This document shows positions 15,126 to 25,202 of a DNA stretch of 64,000 nucleotides, in pieces; position 1 is the stretch's first letter, and each line of letters begins with the position of its first letter. Origin of the DNA: Thermosediminibacterales bacterium (lineage in GTDB: Bacteria > Bacillota > Thermosediminibacteria > Koleobacterales > JARRCM01); NCBI GenBank assembly GCA_029982205.1, contig JARRCM010000008.1:1-64000 (forward strand), written 5' to 3'. Below the pieces are notes generated by a model. It searched no databases. It saw only the letters and a program-made list of their open reading frames with translations, and had not been told where the DNA came from. A program made the position numbers and the translations under genes.

Positions 15126-15878
15126 GTGAATCCAATAGCTTTCGAAATCGGAAACGTAAAAGTATACTGGTATGGAATTATTTTGGCTTCTGCTACGCTG
15201 ACAGGTTTAACACTAGCTGTGATGGAAGCGAAAAGAAGAAACTTTAATGTTGACAATATAATAGATTTAGTTGTTTTTGCAGTTCCCGTTTCAATAGTTT
15301 TTGCAAGGTTATATTATGTGATATTCAATTGGGAATTATATAGAGGAAATTTTTATGAGATGATTGCTGTATGGCATGGGGGAATTGCTATACATGGAAG
15401 TATATTAGGAGGGCTTTTAACCACTTATGTTTTTACAAAAATCAGGAAGATGAACTTTTGGGAGACTTTGGATATATTTGCGCCAAGCCTGATCATTGGC
15501 CAGGCTATAGGCCGATGGGGCAATTTTGTTAATCAGGAAGCTTATGGATATGAGACCAATTTGCCCTGGGCGATGTATATAGATGGTGCCTATAGACATC
15601 CTACTTTTCTTTATGAGTCTCTCTGGGATTTTGGAGTGTTTCTTTTTTTGACGTGGTTTAAGAAAAAGCAGGGTTTAAAAAACGGCGATGTTTTCTGGGC
15701 ATATGCTGCCATGTACTCTGTGGGAAGGTTTTTTATAGAAGGGTTTAGAACAGACAGCCTTATGTTAGGCCAATTCCGTATTGCTCAGGTTGTGAGTGTT
15801 ATAGCGATAATCTTAGCGGTTATATTTATTTTCAGAAACCATAATGAGATTTTCAAAAAACAATCCGGATCTGTTTGA
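15126..15878 (+). CDS. lgt: Prolipoprotein diacylglyceryl transferase
   Basis: A 250-aa polytopic membrane enzyme that transfers diacylglycerol from phosphatidylglycerol to the lipobox cysteine of prelipoproteins, the first step of lipoprotein maturation. LspA for the next step is encoded at 62944. The Lgt signature G-R-W-GNFVNQEAYG is present at about residue 130, with YWYGI near the N-terminus and HGG-rich loops (WHGGIAIHGSILGG). GTG 15126 is chosen because AAGAGGTGA lies just before it; GTG 15117 overlaps the RBS. The terminator stem overlaps the last codons. Confidence 0.95.
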   Translation: MNPIAFEIGNVKVYWYGIILASATLTGLTLAVMEAKRRNFNVDNIIDLVVFAVPVSIVFARLYYVIFNWELYRGNFYEMIAVWHGGIAIHGSILGGLLTTYVFTKIRKMNFWETLDIFAPSLIIGQAIGRWGNFVNQEAYGYETNLPWAMYIDGAYRHPTFLYESLWDFGVFLFLTWFKKKQGLKNGDVFWAYAAMYSVGRFFIEGFRTDSLMLGQFRIAQVVSVIAIILAVIFIFRNHNEIFKKQSGSV

Positions 15879-15896
15879 TCCGGGTTGTTTTTTTTA
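15858..15896 (+). terminator. Terminator of the M16-lgt operon
   Basis: CAATCCGGATC/GATCCGGGTTG stem (15861-15871 with 15877-15887) and eight or more T. The lgt stop codon lies inside the stem. Confidence 0.88.
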
Positions 15897-15955
15897 TAAA
15901 AAAATGAGGTGGCAAAGAAGGAATTTACATTTACATATAGAATACAGAAATAAAC

Positions 15956-15985
15956 AAGTGGAGTAAAGTGGTTTAAAGTGGAGGA
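15956..15985 (+). promoter_or_regulatory. MraZ operator: three 10-bp direct repeats
   Basis: AAGTGGAGTA, AAGTGGTTTA and AAGTGGAGGA follow each other with exact 10-bp periodicity, 27 bases before mraZ. Tandem TGG-containing repeats on one helix face upstream of mraZ are the known autoregulatory MraZ binding sites, so the dcw promoter is probably repressed by MraZ. Confidence 0.8.
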
Positions 15986-16012
15986 TAATCCCTGAACGAG
16001 GCGGTGATATGT

Positions 16013-16444
16013 ATGTTTATGGGGGAGTATAACCATACAGTAGACTCAAAAGGGAGGCTAATAATACCTGCAAAGTTCAGGGAAATTTTAGGTGAAAAAT
16101 TTATTATTACAAAAGGTTTAGACAACTGCCTTTTTGTGTACCCTATGGAAGAATGGACTAATTTAGAACAAAAGTTAAAATCTCTTCCTTTTACACGAAA
16201 AGATGCCAGGGCATTTATGAGATTTTTCTTTTCAGGTGCGACAGAATGTGAAATTGATAAACAGGGCCGTGTGGTTTTACCCACAAATCTTCGAGAGCAT
16301 GCTAAGATTTGCAAAGATGTAGTAGTTATTGGAGTATCAACTAGAGTTGAAATATGGAGTAAAGAACTTTGGGATAAATACAGCAGCAATGCGGAAATAT
16401 CTTATGAAGAAATTGCTGAAAAGATGGTTGAATTAGGTATATAA
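16013..16444 (+). CDS. mraZ: MraZ, transcriptional regulator of the dcw cluster
   Basis: A 143-aa DNA-binding protein made of two AbrB/MazE-like half-domains ([20 protein letters not shown] and [20 protein letters not shown]). It represses its own operon by binding the upstream repeats. I chose ATG 16013 (MFMGEY), the conserved family start; a GTG three codons earlier is in frame. It is the first gene of the division/cell-wall cluster, followed 16 bases on by rsmH. Confidence 0.96.
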   Translation: MFMGEYNHTVDSKGRLIIPAKFREILGEKFIITKGLDNCLFVYPMEEWTNLEQKLKSLPFTRKDARAFMRFFFSGATECEIDKQGRVVLPTNLREHAKICKDVVVIGVSTRVEIWSKELWDKYSSNAEISYEEIAEKMVELGI

Positions 16445-16460
16445 GAATGGGTGAATCAAA

Positions 16461-17396
16461 TTGGAATTTAATCACATACCTGTAATGCTAAATGAAACAA
16501 TAAAAATGTTAAATTTAAAGCCAAACGGGATATATGTAGATTGTACTTTGGGAGGCGGAGGTCATGCCTTTGAAATTATAAAAAGGATTTATCCTCATGG
16601 TATTCTTATTGGATTAGACAGGGATTTGGCAGCGATAAATGCAGCTCGTGAAAGGTTGAAGGATTTCAAAAAAAACATTCATTTTGTTAATGAAAATTTC
16701 CGGAACCTAAAGTTAGTTGTAAAGGGTTTGGGATATGAAAAGGTTGATGGTATATTATATGATTTAGGAGTTTCTTCTTATCAGTTGGATCAACCTGAAA
16801 GGGGTTTTACTTATAGCACTGATGCTCCTCTTGATATGAGAATGGATATGAAAAATAAAGTTACTGCTGAGGAGCTTGTTAATAAGTTGTCCAAACAGGA
16901 ACTTACTAAAATAATAAAGGATTATGGTGAAGAACGTTGGGCATCCCGAATTGCAGAGTTTATTGTGCGAGAACGACAAAACCGAAAAATAAAAACCACA
17001 GGTCAGCTTGTTTCAATTATTAAAAAAGCAATTCCGGCTGGAGCGCGACGTCAGGGGCCGCACCCAGCAAAACGAACCTTTCAGGCCCTTAGAATTGCAG
17101 TGAATGACGAACTTAAAGCTGTAGAGGAAAGTTTGAAGGATGCTGTAGATTTGCTTAAAACAAAAGCAAGAATCTGTGTGATTAGTTTCCACTCTTTAGA
17201 AGATAGAATAGTAAAATCGATTTTTTTAGAGATGGCTTCAAATTGTAGTTGTCCTCCAGAATTGCCTGTATGTATTTGTAACAAGTCTAAGAAGCTGGAG
17301 ATTATAACTAAAAAACCGATAGTCCCTCAAGCAGATGAAATTGAAAAAAATCCCCGTTCCAGGAGTGCAAAACTAAGGGTTGCTGAAAAAATCTAA
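16461..17396 (+). CDS. rsmH: 16S rRNA (cytosine-1402 N4)-methyltransferase
   Basis: A 311-aa SAM-dependent methyltransferase that modifies C1402 in the ribosomal P site. The N-terminal [10 protein letters not shown] and the SAM loop [13 protein letters not shown] are diagnostic, as are [12 protein letters not shown] and [13 protein letters not shown]. The start is a TTG at 16461 with a weak RBS. In the dcw cluster its invariable place is between mraZ and ftsL, as here. Confidence 0.96.
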   Translation: MEFNHIPVMLNETIKMLNLKPNGIYVDCTLGGGGHAFEIIKRIYPHGILIGLDRDLAAINAARERLKDFKKNIHFVNENFRNLKLVVKGLGYEKVDGILYDLGVSSYQLDQPERGFTYSTDAPLDMRMDMKNKVTAEELVNKLSKQELTKIIKDYGEERWASRIAEFIVRERQNRKIKTTGQLVSIIKKAIPAGARRQGPHPAKRTFQALRIAVNDELKAVEESLKDAVDLLKTKARICVISFHSLEDRIVKSIFLEMASNCSCPPELPVCICNKSKKLEIITKKPIVPQADEIEKNPRSRSAKLRVAEKI

Positions 17397-17418
17397 AAGG
17401 TTCTAAAAAAATGGGAGT

Positions 17419-17823
17419 GTGAATAAAGTGATATTAGCCGAGAAAAAAAGAGTATTGCAGCGCCAGTGGGAATCTGTACCTCATGAACAAAAACAAAATA
17501 AATCAGAGAGAGCGATTAACAAGAAGTTTCGCTACTTTTTAGTGGTTTTAACAATGTTTTTGATTGGTATAATTATTTTGATTCGTTATGCGAATATTGT
17601 GGAGGCAAATTATCGCCTTGAAGCCAGCAAAAAAAGACTTGCTGAAATCAAAAATGAAACAGCTTTGCTTAAAGTAAAACTTGCAGAATTACGCTCATAT
17701 GATAGAATTGAGGAAATCGCTATAAATAAATTGGGAATGCAGAAACCTACTAAAGAACAGTTTGTTTTTATAGAAGAGAAAGAACACAGCCCTATGATAA
17801 TGAATTATAAACATTCTCCCTGA
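17419..17823 (+). CDS. ftsL: FtsL-like cell division protein
   Basis: A 134-aa bitopic membrane protein: basic N-terminal cytoplasmic part (~1-40), one membrane segment (about residues 41-60, FLVVLTMFLIGIIILIRYA), then a Leu-zipper-like coiled coil (EASKKRLAEIKNETALLKVKLAEL) outside. This is the FtsL/DivIC architecture; sequence is poorly conserved, so the call rests mainly on place between rsmH and the PBP gene. Two GTG starts (17419, 17428) share one GGGAG; the second has the better spacing. Confidence 0.82.
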   Translation: MNKVILAEKKRVLQRQWESVPHEQKQNKSERAINKKFRYFLVVLTMFLIGIIILIRYANIVEANYRLEASKKRLAEIKNETALLKVKLAELRSYDRIEEIAINKLGMQKPTKEQFVFIEEKEHSPMIMNYKHSP

Positions 17824-17866
17824 AAGCCTGTTTTTTTATCCTCTTTTTAAATTAAGGGGGATTTTT

Positions 17867-19930
17867 ATGTCAGCTGTAAACATCAAAATAAAGAAAAGAT
17901 TGGTTTTAATTTTACTTTTTGGCTGGATAGCTTACATTCTTCTAATAGGTAGATTGGCATGGATTCAGCTAGTAAGAGGTGAGGAACTCCAAAAAAGAGC
18001 TTTAAGTCAATGGACCCAGGAAATAGCAGTTGAACCCAAAAGAGGAACCATTTTTGACAGACATGGAAGAGAGCTGGCTATTAGTGCAAGCGTTGATACT
18101 ATAGTGGCTTATCCTCCTGAAATAAAAAATCCTAAAGAAACAAGCGAAAAATTAGCTGAAATTTTATCTATGGATGCCGAAGAGATATTTCAAAAAATAA
18201 CACAAAAAAAAGGTTCTGTATACATAAAACGAAAAGTCGAAGATGAAATTTCAGATGCTGTAAGGGAATTGGAACTACCCGGAATAGGATTTACTGAAGA
18301 AAGCAAGAGATATTATCCTGACAGGAATTTAGCATCTCATATTTTGGGGTTTACCGGAATAGACAGTCAGGGTCTTGACGGGATAGAGTTTTACTATGAT
18401 AAATACCTCAAAGGTTTCCCTGGTTACATAGCATCTGAAACAGACGCTTTGAGCAGGGAACTTCCCTTTGGTTCACAGCACTATGTACCACCTAAAAATG
18501 GTTACAACCTGACTTTAACTATAGATAAAGTGATTCAACATATAGTTGAAAAAGAACTAGAAAGGGCCATGAATATTCATAAAACTAAAAAAGCCAGTGC
18601 AATTGTGATGAACCCTCAAACAGGAGAAATTTTAGCATTAGTTAACAAACCTGATTTTGACCCTAACAATTGGAAGGAATATTCTCCTAAGATATGGAGA
18701 AATTTTGCTGTTTCAGATGTTTATGAACCAGGTTCAACTTTTAAAATAGTTACAGCTTCTGCCGGGCTTGAAGAAGGAGTTGTTCGGCCAGAAGACCGTT
18801 TCTATGACCCTGGATATATAATAGTTGCCGGAGAAAGAATTAAATGTTGGAAAGCCGGCGGCCATGGCAGCCAGACATTTGTGCAGGTAGTTGAAAACTC
18901 ATGCAACCCCGGCTTTGTTAGTGTGGGAATGAAGCTGGGTACACAGCGTTTTATGGAATACATAAAGGCTTTTGGCTTCGGGCAGACTCTTGGTGTAGAC
19001 CTTCCAGGTGAAGCAAAGGGAATTTTTAATCCGGAAAAAGTCGGCCCTGTTGAACTTGCAACAATTTCTTTTGGTCAGGGGATTTCTGTAACACCTTTAC
19101 AGCTTATTAGCGCCTTATCGGCAGTGGCTAATGGCGGAAAACTGATGCAGCCGCATCTTGCTAAAGAATTTAGAGATGATGATGGAAATGTAATTCTTGA
19201 ATTTAAACCAAGAGTATTAAGACAGGTAATATCGGAAGAAACATCTAATGAAATGCGAAAGATTTTGGAGAGTGTGGTTGCTAACGGTACAGGCAAATGG
19301 GCGCAGATAGAAGGGTATAGAATTGCAGGCAAAACTGGGACTGCAGAAAAATATCGTGACGGTAAATATGTTGCGTCTTTTGTAGGTTTTGCTCCGGCAG
19401 ATGATCCACAAATTGCTATATTGGTAGTTTTAGATGAACCTGTAGGTGTTTATTATGGCGGTCAAACAGCTGGTGTAGTTTTTAAGAGAATTATGTATGA
19501 TGTTTTAAGATATTTAGGAATAAAACCCCAGACAACAGAAAACGGTGAATTGGGTAAAGGTTTGGTGCCAGACGTTAGAAACCTTTATGTTTCGGAAGCT
19601 ACTTCCAGACTTCTTAAGAGCAATTTAAAATTCAAAATAGAAGGTTCCGGTCAAATTGTTATTCATCAATTTCCAATGCCTGGTGCTGAAGTGTCTGAAG
19701 GCACAACTGTTATTTTAACCCTAAATTCCAGCAAAAACGGGGAAAACACTGTTTTAATACCTGATCTAACGGGAAAGTCAATTCGGGAAGCCAGTGAAAT
19801 TCTCGATGCAATTGGGCTGAGGATTGAAATAATCGGATCCGGGTTAGCTGTCAGGCAGGAACCCTCTGCAGGTCAAAAGGTTAAACGCAATACTTCTATT
19901 AAAGTTTTTTTTGAACCACCATCAGATTAA
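17867..19930 (+). CDS. spoVD: Class B penicillin-binding protein with C-terminal PASTA domains (SpoVD/PBP2B type)
   Basis: A 687-aa transpeptidase that cross-links peptidoglycan at the septum or spore cortex. N-terminal membrane anchor (~11-30), pedestal domain with RGTIFDRHGRELA, then the transpeptidase domain with STFK at 290-293 (Ser290 nucleophile), SCN at 345-347 and KTGTAEK from 489. Two PASTA units follow (about 562-620 and 625-687). Bacillus SpoVD has one PASTA and PBP2B two, so whether this is the vegetative or the sporulation enzyme cannot be decided; it may do both since it is the only PBP here. Confidence 0.92.
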   Translation: MSAVNIKIKKRLVLILLFGWIAYILLIGRLAWIQLVRGEELQKRALSQWTQEIAVEPKRGTIFDRHGRELAISASVDTIVAYPPEIKNPKETSEKLAEILSMDAEEIFQKITQKKGSVYIKRKVEDEISDAVRELELPGIGFTEESKRYYPDRNLASHILGFTGIDSQGLDGIEFYYDKYLKGFPGYIASETDALSRELPFGSQHYVPPKNGYNLTLTIDKVIQHIVEKELERAMNIHKTKKASAIVMNPQTGEILALVNKPDFDPNNWKEYSPKIWRNFAVSDVYEPGSTFKIVTASAGLEEGVVRPEDRFYDPGYIIVAGERIKCWKAGGHGSQTFVQVVENSCNPGFVSVGMKLGTQRFMEYIKAFGFGQTLGVDLPGEAKGIFNPEKVGPVELATISFGQGISVTPLQLISALSAVANGGKLMQPHLAKEFRDDDGNVILEFKPRVLRQVISEETSNEMRKILESVVANGTGKWAQIEGYRIAGKTGTAEKYRDGKYVASFVGFAPADDPQIAILVVLDEPVGVYYGGQTAGVVFKRIMYDVLRYLGIKPQTTENGELGKGLVPDVRNLYVSEATSRLLKSNLKFKIEGSGQIVIHQFPMPGAEVSEGTTVILTLNSSKNGENTVLIPDLTGKSIREASEILDAIGLRIEIIGSGLAVRQEPSAGQKVKRNTSIKVFFEPPSD

Positions 19931-20028
19931 TCATAACAAGAAGGAATAAAAAACCAATATATGTGAAAAATATACACAAATGTTTTGTGAGATTTTTTAT
20001 ATAGATTTTCTGTGAGAGCGGTGAAAAA

Positions 20029-21474
20029 ATGCAATTGTATAAACTGCTTGAAAATGTAAAAGCAAACAGAATTTGCGGGGATAAAAATGTAGAAGTCAGA
20101 GGTATTACATATGATTCCAGAAAGGTTGAAAACGGTTTTGTTTTTGTTGCAATTAAAGGGTTTGAGAAAGATGGGCATGATTTTATTCAGGATGCGATAA
20201 ACAGGGGCGCTGTTGCTGTAATTTCTCAAAAATACGTTCATATTTCACCTCCAACAGTTTTTATACAGGTAGAAGACTCTAGACAGGCACTAGCCGAAAT
20301 TTCAGCAGCATATTATGATTATCCGTTCAGGAAATTAAAAGTTATAGGTGTTACAGGGACAAACGGAAAAACCACAACTACCTATCTAATAAAAAGTATT
20401 CTGGAAGAGGCAGGATTTAAAGTTGGTCTTATTGGAACAATAGCTAACAAAATAGGCCAAAAAGAACTTCCTTCAGTGAGAACTACTCCTGAATCATCGG
20501 ATTTATATGATTTGTTTTCTCAAATGATTAAGGAAGGTGCGGAATATGCAGTGATGGAAGTTTCCTCACATTCATTGGAACTTAAAAGAGTGTATGGCTG
20601 TGAGTTTGAAGTTGGGGTTTTTACAAACCTTACTCAGGATCATTTAGATTTTCATAAAACTATGGAAAACTATTTTCAGGCTAAAAGAAAACTTTTTTAT
20701 CAATCGAAAAAAGCGGCCATTAATATAGATGATGTTAGTGGGAAACGCTTACTGACAGAATTAAAGCTACCTGTTTATTCTTATGGGATAGAGGAAAATG
20801 CCACCGTAATTGCACGGGATATTCAAATAAATGAATTTGGTATTAAATTTAGTGCTGTTACACTTGACGAAAATACCCAGATTTCTTTGAAAATACCGGG
20901 AAAATTCAGTGTATACAATGCCCTTGCCGCGATAAGCTGTGGTTTGTTATTAAATATTGATTTGAAAACAATAAGCACTGCACTTAAAAAACAGCCCGGT
21001 GTGCCGGGCCGTTTTGAACTGATTGATGAAAAACAGGAATTTGCTGTGATCGTAGATTATGCCCATACACCTGATAGTTTAGAGAACATTTTAAAAGCAG
21101 TCAGAAACTTTGTAAGAAAAAGAGTTATTCTGGTGTTCGGTTGCGGTGGTGATCGAGACAGGTCTAAACGCCCCATAATGGGTGAAATTGGAACTAAATA
21201 CTCAGATGTTTGTATTATTACTTCTGACAATCCTCGAACCGAAAATCCTGAATCGATAATTCAAGAAATTGAAAAAGGCTGTAAAAATGTAAGTAAAAAT
21301 TATATAAAAATAACCGATCGAAAAAAAGCAATAGAATATGCTATTGCAATAGCCCGACCAGGAGATGTTGTTTTAATAGCCGGAAAGGGCCATGAGGCAT
21401 ATCAGGTTATAGGTGATAGAGCTATTCCTTTTGATGATCGGAAAATTGCCCGGCAGGCTTTAAGAAAGAGGTGA
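20029..21474 (+). CDS. murE: UDP-MurNAc-tripeptide synthetase (meso-DAP adding)
   Basis: A 481-aa cytoplasmic Mur ligase adding the third stem amino acid to UDP-MurNAc-L-Ala-D-Glu. The ATP loop GTNGKTTT is at residues 110-117. DNPR at 400-403 is the specificity motif of meso-diaminopimelate-adding MurE, so the wall should be of the meso-DAP type. RBS is weak (GCGGTG). It lies 98 bases after the PBP gene and 4 bases before murF. Confidence 0.95.
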   Translation: MQLYKLLENVKANRICGDKNVEVRGITYDSRKVENGFVFVAIKGFEKDGHDFIQDAINRGAVAVISQKYVHISPPTVFIQVEDSRQALAEISAAYYDYPFRKLKVIGVTGTNGKTTTTYLIKSILEEAGFKVGLIGTIANKIGQKELPSVRTTPESSDLYDLFSQMIKEGAEYAVMEVSSHSLELKRVYGCEFEVGVFTNLTQDHLDFHKTMENYFQAKRKLFYQSKKAAINIDDVSGKRLLTELKLPVYSYGIEENATVIARDIQINEFGIKFSAVTLDENTQISLKIPGKFSVYNALAAISCGLLLNIDLKTISTALKKQPGVPGRFELIDEKQEFAVIVDYAHTPDSLENILKAVRNFVRKRVILVFGCGGDRDRSKRPIMGEIGTKYSDVCIITSDNPRTENPESIIQEIEKGCKNVSKNYIKITDRKKAIEYAIAIARPGDVVLIAGKGHEAYQVIGDRAIPFDDRKIARQALRKR

Positions 21475-21478
21475 CAAA

Positions 21479-22867
21479 ATGCTTCCATTAAAATTAGAAG
21501 AGGTTGCAAAAGCAGTGAAAGGAACATTTATTAAGGGCAATAAAAACATTGAAGTCAAAGGAGTATCTACTGACAGCAGAACAATATCAGAAGGGGAGCT
21601 TTTTGTCCCTTTAAAAGGAGAAAAATTTGATGGTCATGATTTTATCGAAGACGCATTTAAAAAAGGAGCTGTTTCCAGTTTAACAGAAAAACCGGATACT
21701 GTTAAATCAGCTGAGAGCCTGATACTTGTTGAGGATACCCTTAAAGCATTACAAGGCCTTGCCGGCTTTTATCGAAACCTTTTCCAAATACCTTTTGTTG
21801 CTGTCACTGGAAGCACTGGAAAGACTACTACCAAAGATATGATTTCAGCTGTTTTAAGACAAAGATTTAAAGTTTTATCCAATAAAGGAAATTACAATAA
21901 TTTAATCGGTTTACCATTGACTATTTTTAATCTGAATAAAGAACATAATGTTTGTGTTGTTGAAATGGGCATGAACGCTTTTGGAGAAATAAAAAAAATG
22001 GCGAAAATTGTTAGGCCAAAATATTCGATTATCACAAATATAGGCCAGTCACATATTGAAAAATTAGGTTCTGTAGAAAACATACTTAAGGCAAAAATGG
22101 AAATTTTAGAAGGCATGGATGAAAATGATACGGTTTTTTTAAATGCTGATGACTCTTCTTTAAAAAGCATAATAGGCCAAATAAAGCAAAATGTTGTAAC
22201 ATATGGTATTGTTAATGGTGATATCAAAGCCAGTAAGATTAGATTTAAAGGGTCAACGGCTACCTGTTTTGATGTAAATATTTTGGATAAAGTATATAAT
22301 TTTGAAATACCAGTACCAGGCAAACATAATGTTTATAATGCATTAGCGGCAATAGCAGTAGGAATTGAATTAGGTATTGACCCTGAAGAAATCAAAAAAG
22401 GATTGTTGTCATTTATGCCTCAAAAAATGCGTTTGGAGTTTAAAAAAGGGCTGAGAAATTCTATAATAATAAATGATGCATATAATGCCAGCCCTGATTC
22501 TATGAGGGCAGCTATTGATGTTTTAAGAAATATCCAAGAAGGGAAAAGGAAAATTGCCGTATTAGGTGACATGCTTGAAATGGGGGAATGGGCCCCCGCA
22601 GCCCATAAGCAAGTGGGAAGATTTATAGAAGAAAATGAAATTGATTTTTTGTTTACTGTTGGAGAATTAGGAAAGTTTATAGCTAAAGGCGCTTTAGAAA
22701 AGGGGATGCCAGAAAAAAGAGTTATTGAGTGTGATACAAATGAAGAGGCCTCAAAAAAGCTCGAATCAATAATTGAAGAATATGATATAATTTTGGTGAA
22801 AGGTTCAAGGGGCATGAAAATGGAACAAATAGTAGATTATTTAGTTTCCAGGGGGAAAGATAAATGA
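21479..22867 (+). CDS. murF: UDP-MurNAc-tripeptide-D-Ala-D-Ala ligase
   Basis: A 462-aa Mur ligase that adds D-Ala-D-Ala to complete the pentapeptide precursor. ATP loop GSTGKTTTKDM at about residue 113, N-VCVVEMGMNAFGEI, and NDAYNASPDSMRAA, the MurF signature, at about residue 335. Four bases after murE with RBS AGAGGTG, and overlapping mraY by four bases (ATGA). No ddl is found in the window. Confidence 0.95.
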   Translation: MLPLKLEEVAKAVKGTFIKGNKNIEVKGVSTDSRTISEGELFVPLKGEKFDGHDFIEDAFKKGAVSSLTEKPDTVKSAESLILVEDTLKALQGLAGFYRNLFQIPFVAVTGSTGKTTTKDMISAVLRQRFKVLSNKGNYNNLIGLPLTIFNLNKEHNVCVVEMGMNAFGEIKKMAKIVRPKYSIITNIGQSHIEKLGSVENILKAKMEILEGMDENDTVFLNADDSSLKSIIGQIKQNVVTYGIVNGDIKASKIRFKGSTATCFDVNILDKVYNFEIPVPGKHNVYNALAAIAVGIELGIDPEEIKKGLLSFMPQKMRLEFKKGLRNSIIINDAYNASPDSMRAAIDVLRNIQEGKRKIAVLGDMLEMGEWAPAAHKQVGRFIEENEIDFLFTVGELGKFIAKGALEKGMPEKRVIECDTNEEASKKLESIIEEYDIILVKGSRGMKMEQIVDYLVSRGKDK

Positions 22868-23823
22868 GGCCTTATATTTTTGTTATACTACTTGGATTTA
22901 TTGAAACAATCATTTTTGCACTTGTTTTTATTCCGATTTTAAGAAAGTTGAAGTTAGGCCAGAATATTAGGGTAGATGGCCCTAAACGACATTTAGGTAA
23001 AGCCGGAACACCGACAATGGGAGGCATAATTTTTTTAATACCTCTTTTAATAAATTCACTTATTTTTGAATATAAAGATACAGATACTTTAATGGTTTTA
23101 AGTATAACCTTAGGATTTGGGTTGATCGGATTTTTAGATGATTTTTTGAAAATTGTTTTTAAAAGGTCACTAGGTTTAAAGGCAAATCAAAAAATATTAG
23201 GCCAGCTTGTTTTTTCAACTCTCCTTGCTTATTATATGTTTGCAATAAAAGGTAGTAGTGAACTGTATCTGCCTTTTATTAATGGATATATTGATCTGGG
23301 ATGGTTTTACATACCCTTTACCGTGTTTGCAATAATAGCTACTGTTAACAGTGTCAATCTCACGGACGGTCTGGATGGTTTGGTGACTGGAATTACTATA
23401 ATCGTTGTTTTAGCTTTTGGTTTGATGTTTGAAAAAATGGGCATGAAAAACATCGTTGTTTTTAGCTCTTCACTAATTGGGGTCTGTTTAGGATTTCTGA
23501 TGTTTAATAAACACCCTGCAAAAGTTTTTATGGGTGATACCGGCTCCCTAGCTTTGGGGGGAGCTATAGTAGCCCTTGCGGTTGTGACAAAGACTCAACT
23601 TTTTATTCCTATAATTGGAATGATCTTTGTTTTTGAATCTTTATCGGTGATTCTGCAGGTGCTTTTTTTTCGTTTTACAGGGAAGAGGATATTTAGAATG
23701 AGCCCTATTCACCATCATTTTGAGTTGATGGGATGGCCAGAATATACAGTTGTAAAAACTTTCTGGATATTTACCGTAATTACTGCAATAGTGGGTTTGA
23801 TAGGTTTTAAAAAGATCTTTTAA
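22864..23823 (+). CDS. mraY: Phospho-N-acetylmuramoyl-pentapeptide transferase
   Basis: A 319-aa integral membrane enzyme that moves phospho-MurNAc-pentapeptide onto undecaprenyl phosphate to make lipid I. Motifs: PKRHLGKAGTPTMGG in the first cytoplasmic loop, the Asp pair GFLDDFLKI, NSVNLTDGLDGL and the HHHFE segment (SPIHHHFELMG) near the end. Start ATGA overlaps the murF stop, indicating translational coupling. Confidence 0.97.
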   Translation: MRPYIFVILLGFIETIIFALVFIPILRKLKLGQNIRVDGPKRHLGKAGTPTMGGIIFLIPLLINSLIFEYKDTDTLMVLSITLGFGLIGFLDDFLKIVFKRSLGLKANQKILGQLVFSTLLAYYMFAIKGSSELYLPFINGYIDLGWFYIPFTVFAIIATVNSVNLTDGLDGLVTGITIIVVLAFGLMFEKMGMKNIVVFSSSLIGVCLGFLMFNKHPAKVFMGDTGSLALGGAIVALAVVTKTQLFIPIIGMIFVFESLSVILQVLFFRFTGKRIFRMSPIHHHFELMGWPEYTVVKTFWIFTVITAIVGLIGFKKIF

Positions 23824-23839
23824 AAGGCAGGCGAGGCAA

Positions 23840-25201
23840 ATGGATTTTAAAGGCAAAAAAGTCTTGGTTATAGGTATGGCTAAAACCGGCCTTTCTGTAG
23901 CTTCTTTTTTACATGATCATGGAGCAGAGGTTTTGGTTAATGATATTAAAAGCAGGGATGAAGTTTTTGAAGAAGTTAAAATCCTGGAAAGTATGGGTAT
24001 TAAAACATTTACAGGTGGTCATCCTGAAAAACTTTTAGATGACGTAAACCTTGTAATACCAAGCCCGGGTATATCATTAAATATTCCTATTTTAAAAGAA
24101 GCAAAACTTCGCGGTTTACATATTATCAGCGAACTTGAACTGGGTTTTTTGTTTTCTAGAGCCAGAATTATAGCAGTAACCGGTACTAATGGCAAAACCA
24201 CCACCACAACATTAATCAATGAGATACTTAAAAATGATGGGAAAGAAACGGTAGCAGCCGGAAATATAGGGGTACCTTTAATTCAGGTAGCTGAGAGTGT
24301 TAGTATAAATGGTTATATAGTAACAGAAGTAAGCAGCTTTCAACTGGAAGCTACTGAAAAATTTAAACCCAAAATTAGTGTTGTATTGAATATAACCCCG
24401 GACCATTTGAACAGACATATTACTTTTGAAAACTATGTTTTGGCGAAGAGCCGAATTTTTGAGAACCAGGATGAAAACGATTTTACAGTGTTGAATGCTG
24501 ATGATGATATTGTCAGAGACCTATCCCAAAAAACTCGAAGTAAAGTGGTGTTTTTCAGTAGAAAAAAAGAATTAGATGACGGTGTTTTTGTGAAAAACGA
24601 TGTTATTGTAATCAAAGATAAAGATAGGCTGTGTCCTGTTTGCCATAGCAAGGAATTGGGGATTAAAGGTTGCCATAACCTTGAAAATGCTTTGGCTGCA
24701 ACTGCTGTCGCATGGCTCTGTAATGTAAACTTAAACAGCCTTGCAGAAACTCTAAAAGAGTTTCAAGGAGTTGAACATCGTTTGGAATATGTTGACACCG
24801 TAGCAGGCGTTAAATTTATTAACGATTCAAAAGCTACTAATCCAGATGCTGCTATTAAGGCCCTTGAAGCTGTAGAAGAACCTATTGTATTAATAGCGGG
24901 GGGAATGGATAAAGGTGTGAATTTTACAAGGTTTGCTCAAAGTTTCAAAAATAGAGTTAAAGCCCTTGTGGTTTTAGGAGAAACCGCATCAAAAATTGCA
25001 GAAGCTGCTCGAGAAAATGGTGTAACTTGTATTAAAGAAGTATCTACAATGGAAGATGCTGTTGATGAAGCTTTTAAAAGGGCTGTTCCTGGAGATTGTG
25101 TTTTGCTTTCACCTGCCTGCGCAAGCTGGGATATGTTCAAAGATTTCGAGGAAAGAGGAAGGATTTTCAAAAAAAGCGTTAAAGAAATGGGGAGGAAATA
25201 G
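23840..25201 (+). CDS. murD: UDP-MurNAc-L-Ala:D-Glu ligase
   Basis: A 453-aa Mur ligase adding D-Glu to UDP-MurNAc-L-Ala. N-terminal Rossmann region (KKVLVIGMAKTGLSVA), ATP loop GTNGKTTTTTL at about residue 114, and NDSKATNPDA at about 328, which is typical of MurD. The ORF is 16 bases after mraY and one base before ftsW. A Cys pair (CPVCHSKELG) occurs in the central domain, not usually seen in the enzyme. Confidence 0.95.
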   Translation: MDFKGKKVLVIGMAKTGLSVASFLHDHGAEVLVNDIKSRDEVFEEVKILESMGIKTFTGGHPEKLLDDVNLVIPSPGISLNIPILKEAKLRGLHIISELELGFLFSRARIIAVTGTNGKTTTTTLINEILKNDGKETVAAGNIGVPLIQVAESVSINGYIVTEVSSFQLEATEKFKPKISVVLNITPDHLNRHITFENYVLAKSRIFENQDENDFTVLNADDDIVRDLSQKTRSKVVFFSRKKELDDGVFVKNDVIVIKDKDRLCPVCHSKELGIKGCHNLENALAATAVAWLCNVNLNSLAETLKEFQGVEHRLEYVDTVAGVKFINDSKATNPDAAIKALEAVEEPIVLIAGGMDKGVNFTRFAQSFKNRVKALVVLGETASKIAEAARENGVTCIKEVSTMEDAVDEAFKRAVPGDCVLLSPACASWDMFKDFEERGRIFKKSVKEMGRK

Positions 25202-25202
25202 A

